A stretch of 28,769 bases of DNA, from the NCBI GenBank assembly GCA_003650445.1, contig QMQE01000005.1, forward strand, positions 1-28,769, given 5' to 3'. This DNA comes from Acidobacteriota bacterium (GTDB taxonomy: Bacteria > Acidobacteriota > Holophagae > Thermotomaculales > Thermotomaculaceae). Both the position numbers and the translations under genes were made by a program. This document shows, one piece after another, positions 24,058 through 28,769 of the stretch (position 1 is the first letter of the stretch; each line of letters begins with the position of its first letter). Under the pieces are notes generated by a model. It was not told the DNA's origin. It searched no databases and saw nothing but the letters and a program-made list of their open reading frames with translations.

Positions 24058-27000
24058 ATCCCAGATCATTCAGTACCGATGTAGATAGGACATCCGCAGA
24101 CAAATTGAAACGATCCGCACTTCTCACCCATACAATTTTGTCACCTACTTCCACTTTAAAAAAGAGTTTCAAATCATTTCCCCGATATGGTTCCAGTGCG
24201 AGCCGAAGCTGGTTCAGCCGTTCATCAGAACTGATTACTATGGACAGCGTGGCCGCTCCACCTTTCACAAAGGAATCAAAGCTCCGAATATCATCCAGCA
24301 ACATGGACGGTGTGGAACGGGACAGATCCAGTTTTCCAGACACAAAAACACGTTGGCCGTTTTCCAGAAGTTCAGTGAGATTTGAAATGGCTCCCTTGCC
24401 CTGGTTTTCTCCTGGGAATTTGGAGGCAAAAACAACCACATTGATACGTCCCGTGAGATCTTCCAGAACGAAGGAAGCCATTTTCCTTCCCCGCCGATCA
24501 GTCCTGAACTGAAGGTTGCGGATCATTCCACCGACGACGACACTTTCACTGCGATAGGCCGGAATGGGTTCAGCCCCCTCCTGGTCTGCAGCCATTTCAT
24601 GGATATCTGCAGTGGAAAGAGTAGAAAAACGACGCAATTCTCCTGCTACTTCGTCCAGGGGATGACCGGAGGCATAAAACCCCAGCACATCCATTTCTTT
24701 CTCGAGAAGTTCCATTTTTTCCCATTCTTCATGCGCTTCTGATGGCGTGCTGTCGGTACCTTCCGGTTCCGGCAATGTGTCAAAGAGGGAGCGCTGTCCC
24801 ATTCTTCTTTCCTCGTTTTTCTTTGCCGCAAACCGTATGGCAACTTCCAGGGTATCGTAGAGGTGCTTCCGTTTTTCTTTGAGGCAGTCAAAGGCCCCGG
24901 CCATAATCAAGGATTCCAAAACTTTCTTATTGGCTTTTCGGGTGTCCATCCGGGATAGAAAATCATCAAATGTCTTATACGGCCCGTTTTGGTTCCGTTC
25001 CTCAATAATTACATCAATTGCACTGCTGCCCACGCCCTTGATGGCACCGAGGCCGAAGAGGATTTCATTTTCCACGATTGTAAAACTGCTTTCGCTCTGG
25101 TTAATGTCCGGCGGCAGAAGAGCAATCCCCATATGCTCAAGCATGGGTTTGAATTTGAGAATATCTTCTACCTTGGTACTGCTGGCCTGTTCCATCCGAA
25201 GGACAGCTGTGGCAAATTCAACCGGGTAGTACGCCTTGAGCCAGGCAGTCTGGTAGGCAAGAATAGCGTAGGCGGCGGAATGAGACTTGTTGAAGCCGTA
25301 TTCGGCAAACTGGGCCATGGTATCCATCAGCTCTTCTGCCTTTTTCGGATCCACTCCCCGCTCTTTTGCCCCCTTCAGGAAGATTTTCTTCTGCTCTTCC
25401 ATCACGGATTTTTTCTTTTTTCCCATGGCTTTCCGAAGAATATCCGCCTGGCCCAGGGAATAACCCGCCACCTCCACCGCAATGAGCATCACTTGTTCCT
25501 GGTAGAGGATAATGCCGTGGGTTTCTCTCAGGATATCCTCCAGTTCCGGCAGCGGATATGTGACATCCTCCTGCTTGTTTCGCCTGCGAATATAACTGTC
25601 CAGCATCCCGCTGCCGATGGGGCCGGGCCGGTACATGGCATTGCAGGCAATGAGGTCTTCAATCTTATCCGGATGCAGGCTCTTCAGGAGTCCCCGCATT
25701 CCGGGACTCTCAAACTGAAAAATCCCCTGAGTATCACTATTCTGGAACAGTTCAAAAACTTTTTCGTCATTTACATTTGTGAACGCTTCATGAATTTTTT
25801 TTCGGGTGATTTTATGGCGGCTTGTAATCAAATCCAGTGCAATGTCAATGACGGAGAGTGTTTTCAGACCGAGAAAATCCATCTTTAAAAGGCCGATACC
25901 CTCCGCGAGATTCTTATCATACTGAACCACCGGAACAGGGGATTTGGATGAAGGCTCCACAAAAACCGGCGCCAGTTCGGTGATAGGACGGGGTGCGATA
26001 ATGACCCCCGCCGCATGAACACCTGCGTGGCGAGCTGTGTTTTCAATTCGGCCTACATAGTCAAATAATTGGCGGTTCAGGTCGTTTTCATCGCGGAAAG
26101 CCCGGAGTTCTTCGCTTTCTTCCAATGCCTGCTTCAGCGGGACATTCAAGCCGGGTGGGTAAAGTTTTGTGGTAACCCGGTTGGCTTCCGCCGCCGGATA
26201 CCCCATTACCCGGGCCACGTCTTTAATCGCCAGCTTTGCCTTCATTCGATTGAAAGTTACAATCTGGGCAACCCGTTCTTCACCATATTTTTCTTTTACA
26301 TAGGTAATGACTTCTTCCCGGCGGTTCTTGCAGAAATCAATATCAATATCGGGCATGGATTCCCGTTCCGGGTTCAGGAAACGCTCAAACAGAAGCTTGT
26401 AACGCAGCGGGTCCACATCCGTAATTCCCATGCAATAGGCAATCAGTGACCCGGCAGCAGAACCCCTTCCCGGTCCCACTGGAATATCCTGTTCCTTGGC
26501 AAAGCGGATAAAATCCCAGGTAATGAGAAAATAGCCTGCAAACCCTTTAATTTTTAAGACTTCAAGTTCGGTGTTCAGGCGTTTTTCGTACTGCTCCATG
26601 GGAATGTTCTCAGCCAGTTTTCCTGCTTCTTTCAGTTTTTCCAGCCCCTCCCGTGAAATTTTCTCCAGATACGAGTCCAGCGTTTGCCCATCCGGTACCT
26701 TGAATTCCGGAAGCATCATTTTGCTGGGAAGTTCCACCTCACACATTTCTGCAATTTCCAGAGTGTTATCCAGTGCCTCCGGGCAGTAGGAGAACAGCGT
26801 CTCCATCTCTTCCCTGGATTTCAGGTAAAATTTGTACGGCATATATTTCATGCGGTTTTCATCACTTAACAGGCGATTGGTCTGGAGACAGAGAAGAATA
26901 TCATGAACCTCACTGTCTTCTCGTTTGAGGTAGTGGATGTCATTGGTCGCCACCAGGGGAATATCAATTTCCCTTGCCAGTTTCACGATTTCAGGTAACA

Positions 27001-27547
27001 CTTTTTTTTCCGAAGGAATATCGTGATCCTGCATCTCCAGAAAGAAATGGCCTTTACCAAAAATATCCTGAAAGCGCAGTGCGGCCTTTTTCGCATCCTC
27101 GTAGCGGTCATTCAGAAGAAGTTCAGGAATCTCGCCCTTGAGGCAGGCGGTAAGCCCGATAAGGCCCTCACTGTATTGCTCCAACAGCTCCAGATCAATC
27201 CTCGGTTTGTAATAAAACCCACTGAGATAGCCCTCGGAAACCAGTTTACACAGGTTCCTGTACCCGGCGTTATTCCGGGCAAGGAGAACCAGGTGGTTCA
27301 TCCGGGCACCCTTCTGTTTTTCCAGCCGGCTCCCCTGCGCCACGTAGACTTCGCAGCCCAGAATGGGCTTGATTCCGGCTTTCTTTGCTTCAAGATAAAA
27401 TTCCGCCACACCAAACATGGTGCCATGATCCGTTATAGCAATGGCGGGCATCCCCAATTCCTTTGCCCGGTTTACCATTTCTTTCACATTGGTCAACCCG
27501 TCCAGCAGGCTGTATTCCGTATGATTGTGGAGATGGACAAAGGTCAT
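24038..27547 (-). CDS. dnaE: DNA polymerase III, alpha subunit
   Basis: This is the replicative polymerase catalytic subunit. The 1169 residues start with a PHP domain (FVHLHNHTEYSLLDG, 3-17; ITDHG about 38-42). The palm carries the catalytic aspartates in PDIDIDF (about 397-403) and MDFLGL about 560. GRGSAAGSL lies near 360 and ATNDIHYL near 200. The C-terminal part has a helix-hairpin-helix-like region (GLGAIKGVG), then an OB domain (VVVGGMIRNLQ, FVLEDLTG, about 990-1060). This is DnaE1-like organisation. The start follows GAGG inside the end of the transpeptidase gene, with two bases between stop and ATG. Its end converges on the patatin-like gene. Confidence 0.96.
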   Translation of the reverse strand: MTFVHLHNHTEYSLLDGLTNVKEMVNRAKELGMPAIAITDHGTMFGVAEFYLEAKKAGIKPILGCEVYVAQGSRLEKQKGARMNHLVLLARNNAGYRNLCKLVSEGYLSGFYYKPRIDLELLEQYSEGLIGLTACLKGEIPELLLNDRYEDAKKAALRFQDIFGKGHFFLEMQDHDIPSEKKVLPEIVKLAREIDIPLVATNDIHYLKREDSEVHDILLCLQTNRLLSDENRMKYMPYKFYLKSREEMETLFSYCPEALDNTLEIAEMCEVELPSKMMLPEFKVPDGQTLDSYLEKISREGLEKLKEAGKLAENIPMEQYEKRLNTELEVLKIKGFAGYFLITWDFIRFAKEQDIPVGPGRGSAAGSLIAYCMGITDVDPLRYKLLFERFLNPERESMPDIDIDFCKNRREEVITYVKEKYGEERVAQIVTFNRMKAKLAIKDVARVMGYPAAEANRVTTKLYPPGLNVPLKQALEESEELRAFRDENDLNRQLFDYVGRIENTARHAGVHAAGVIIAPRPITELAPVFVEPSSKSPVPVVQYDKNLAEGIGLLKMDFLGLKTLSVIDIALDLITSRHKITRKKIHEAFTNVNDEKVFELFQNSDTQGIFQFESPGMRGLLKSLHPDKIEDLIACNAMYRPGPIGSGMLDSYIRRRNKQEDVTYPLPELEDILRETHGIILYQEQVMLIAVEVAGYSLGQADILRKAMGKKKKSVMEEQKKIFLKGAKERGVDPKKAEELMDTMAQFAEYGFNKSHSAAYAILAYQTAWLKAYYPVEFATAVLRMEQASSTKVEDILKFKPMLEHMGIALLPPDINQSESSFTIVENEILFGLGAIKGVGSSAIDVIIEERNQNGPYKTFDDFLSRMDTRKANKKVLESLIMAGAFDCLKEKRKHLYDTLEVAIRFAAKKNEERRMGQRSLFDTLPEPEGTDSTPSEAHEEWEKMELLEKEMDVLGFYASGHPLDEVAGELRRFSTLSTADIHEMAADQEGAEPIPAYRSESVVVGGMIRNLQFRTDRRGRKMASFVLEDLTGRINVVVFASKFPGENQGKGAISNLTELLENGQRVFVSGKLDLSRSTPSMLLDDIRSFDSFVKGGAATLSIVISSDERLNQLRLALEPYRGNDLKLFFKVEVGDKIVWVRSADRFNLSADVLSTSVLNDLGFSYAIR

Positions 27548-27549
27548 GA

Positions 27550-28769
27550 TTACTTTGCCTCTTTTGGAATCTGCCGTGTCATTAAACGGATTCTCAACTT
27601 TTCAAGTGCTGATTTCAATACGGCGGCGCCATTGAACTCTGCCCGCCCTGCTTTTTTCAGGAAGAGGCCGAAGGCATAGCGTTTTCCATTTATTCCAAAT
27701 GTTCCCATCAGCACCGAATTATAGGGGGATTTTCCCGCAGTTCCGGTTTTCAGCATCAAGTCAATTCCGGGAACTGCGGCGCGTTTTCCAGTGCCATTTT
27801 CCCAGCTTACGGCTTTTCTCATCCCCTCTTCAATGGAGGGGATGGCCGCTTCCGGGAACAGGGCCTTTGATTCTGTCTGGGGGCTCACCACCATCTTGCC
27901 ATATCCCGGGACAATTACTTCTGTAAAAAGTGTCGGCAACACATCCTTCCCATTCGCTGCAAGGGATGAAGCGGTTCGAACCAACCAGTAAGGAGTGATG
28001 TATGCTGAATCCAGCCCAATGGCACCCCTCGCCAGCGCATAATCCCCCGTGAGCGGACTTCTTTGCTCCCCAAGCCTTACTGCCAGTTCTCCCATGGAAA
28101 ATACACGGTTATTGATTCCGAAACGGGAAAACCAGCGCCCTTCCACCTCGGGCCCCAGCCTCAACGCAGTTTGGGCAAAAACGAGATTGCAGGAACAGGC
28201 CAGACTGTCTGCCATACTGCCCAGTTTTCCGTGCTTTTTCCAATCGTAGAAAATACGGCCCCCCACCCGAATAGGACCGTTACAATTGTAGGGGAAATCT
28301 ACACTTACACCTTCTGCCACAGCAGCCGCCATGGTAACAAGCTTTACAACAGAACCGGCCTCAAAAACATCCTGAAACGGGTTCATATTCCTTCCGCAAA
28401 GGCCGATCAGGTGGCCATTTTCCGCCACGAGAAACGCGCCGTCCCATTTTCCCATGGACTGATACAGAATTTTCTGAACATCCGGATCCAGTGAACTGCC
28501 CCGCATGGCAAGATAATGTCGCTGCGAACTGATCGCTTTTTCAAGAAAAGCGGTACCGGGTAATTTGGCTCTGAGCTTTTTCGTTCTCATATCCAGGTCC
28601 AGTACGCCTTCTATTACCGGAACAGATGCAGCTTTGTAATAAGCCTGAAAATCCGGGTCCTTTTTCAGAATCGGTGTTGCTTCGGAAAAATTTCCCCGGT
28701 CAAAATCATAAATCCCCTGAAAACGGGGCAGCACGACTTTTTGCCGGATTAAATAATTCATCAGAGTAC
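27550..28769 (-). CDS. penicillin-binding transpeptidase-domain protein (probably partial at N-terminus)
   Basis: From the ATG at 28761 the product is 403 residues, but the frame stays open to the right edge and no SD is visible before that ATG. The upstream part of the visible sequence (GIYDFDRGNFSEATPILKK) looks like an internal TPR-type helix pair, so the true start is likely outside the window. The serine transpeptidase motifs are complete: SVVK (137-140, in AGSVVKLV), SCN (190-192) and KTG (about 346, in LMLKTGTAG). This marks a peptidoglycan D,D-transpeptidase acting in the periplasm. No transmembrane helix is visible in the fragment; it may lie upstream. It is two bases from dnaE and probably cotranscribed. 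Confidence 0.85.
   Translation of the reverse strand, partial: TLMNYLIRQKVVLPRFQGIYDFDRGNFSEATPILKKDPDFQAYYKAASVPVIEGVLDLDMRTKKLRAKLPGTAFLEKAISSQRHYLAMRGSSLDPDVQKILYQSMGKWDGAFLVAENGHLIGLCGRNMNPFQDVFEAGSVVKLVTMAAAVAEGVSVDFPYNCNGPIRVGGRIFYDWKKHGKLGSMADSLACSCNLVFAQTALRLGPEVEGRWFSRFGINNRVFSMGELAVRLGEQRSPLTGDYALARGAIGLDSAYITPYWLVRTASSLAANGKDVLPTLFTEVIVPGYGKMVVSPQTESKALFPEAAIPSIEEGMRKAVSWENGTGKRAAVPGIDLMLKTGTAGKSPYNSVLMGTFGINGKRYAFGLFLKKAGRAEFNGAAVLKSALEKLRIRLMTRQIPKEAK

Overview
The window looks like a chromosomal stretch of a Gram-negative, probably anaerobic bacterium. It has four-subunit 2-oxoacid:ferredoxin oxidoreductase genes next to succinyl-CoA synthetase genes, an outer-membrane-style haem lipoprotein, a long LVIVD beta-propeller surface protein and an otherwise ordinary housekeeping set. 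Promoters are sigma70-like and Shine-Dalgarno sequences are strong. The lineage cannot be fixed from the sequence; an uncultured group near Acidobacteriota/Aminicenantes is a guess. There are no insertion sequences, phage genes or CRISPR arrays.

Layout. 1-2418 (minus): partial gene for an exported LVIVD-repeat protein, running off the left edge. 2793-3920 (plus): metK, with its own promoter and a bidirectional terminator shared with the convergent gene pair to its right. 3993-7063 (minus): RNase R, then a DUF1573-family exported protein. 7177-8025 (plus): a strong promoter, tRNA-Leu(CAG) and a RicT/YaaT-like PSP1 protein. 8052-12266 (plus): Hfq-like protein, pdxA, a haem-c lipoprotein and an MrfA-like helicase. 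12491-13659 (plus): adenosine deaminase behind an operator-like inverted repeat. 13741-19072 (plus): sucC-sucD-korD-korA-korB-korC-ndk, closed by a strong terminator. 19156-24057 (plus): radical SAM/DUF2344 fusion, RNase G and a patatin-like protein. 24038-28769 (minus): a penicillin-binding transpeptidase (probably partial at the right edge) and dnaE.

The most striking observation is in the DUF1573 gene. Its conserved Cys-Gly-Cys motif reads TGA-Gly-Cys, so the gene appears as two ORFs in one frame. A SECIS-like hairpin (GCCG CTTT / AAAG A CGGC, apical loop GGA) begins 12 nt after the TGA, and the loop lies 20 nt after it. This is what a bacterial selenocysteine gene looks like, and I know of no established selenoprotein family of this type. 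A nonsense mutation or sequencing error remains the alternative, since no selenocysteine machinery lies in the window.

Functionally, korABCD and sucCD join 2-oxoglutarate, succinyl-CoA and nucleoside triphosphate metabolism, with ndk balancing nucleotides. The minus-strand rnr gene, the Hfq-like gene, the RicT-like gene and the RNase G gene give the window a strong RNA-metabolism content.
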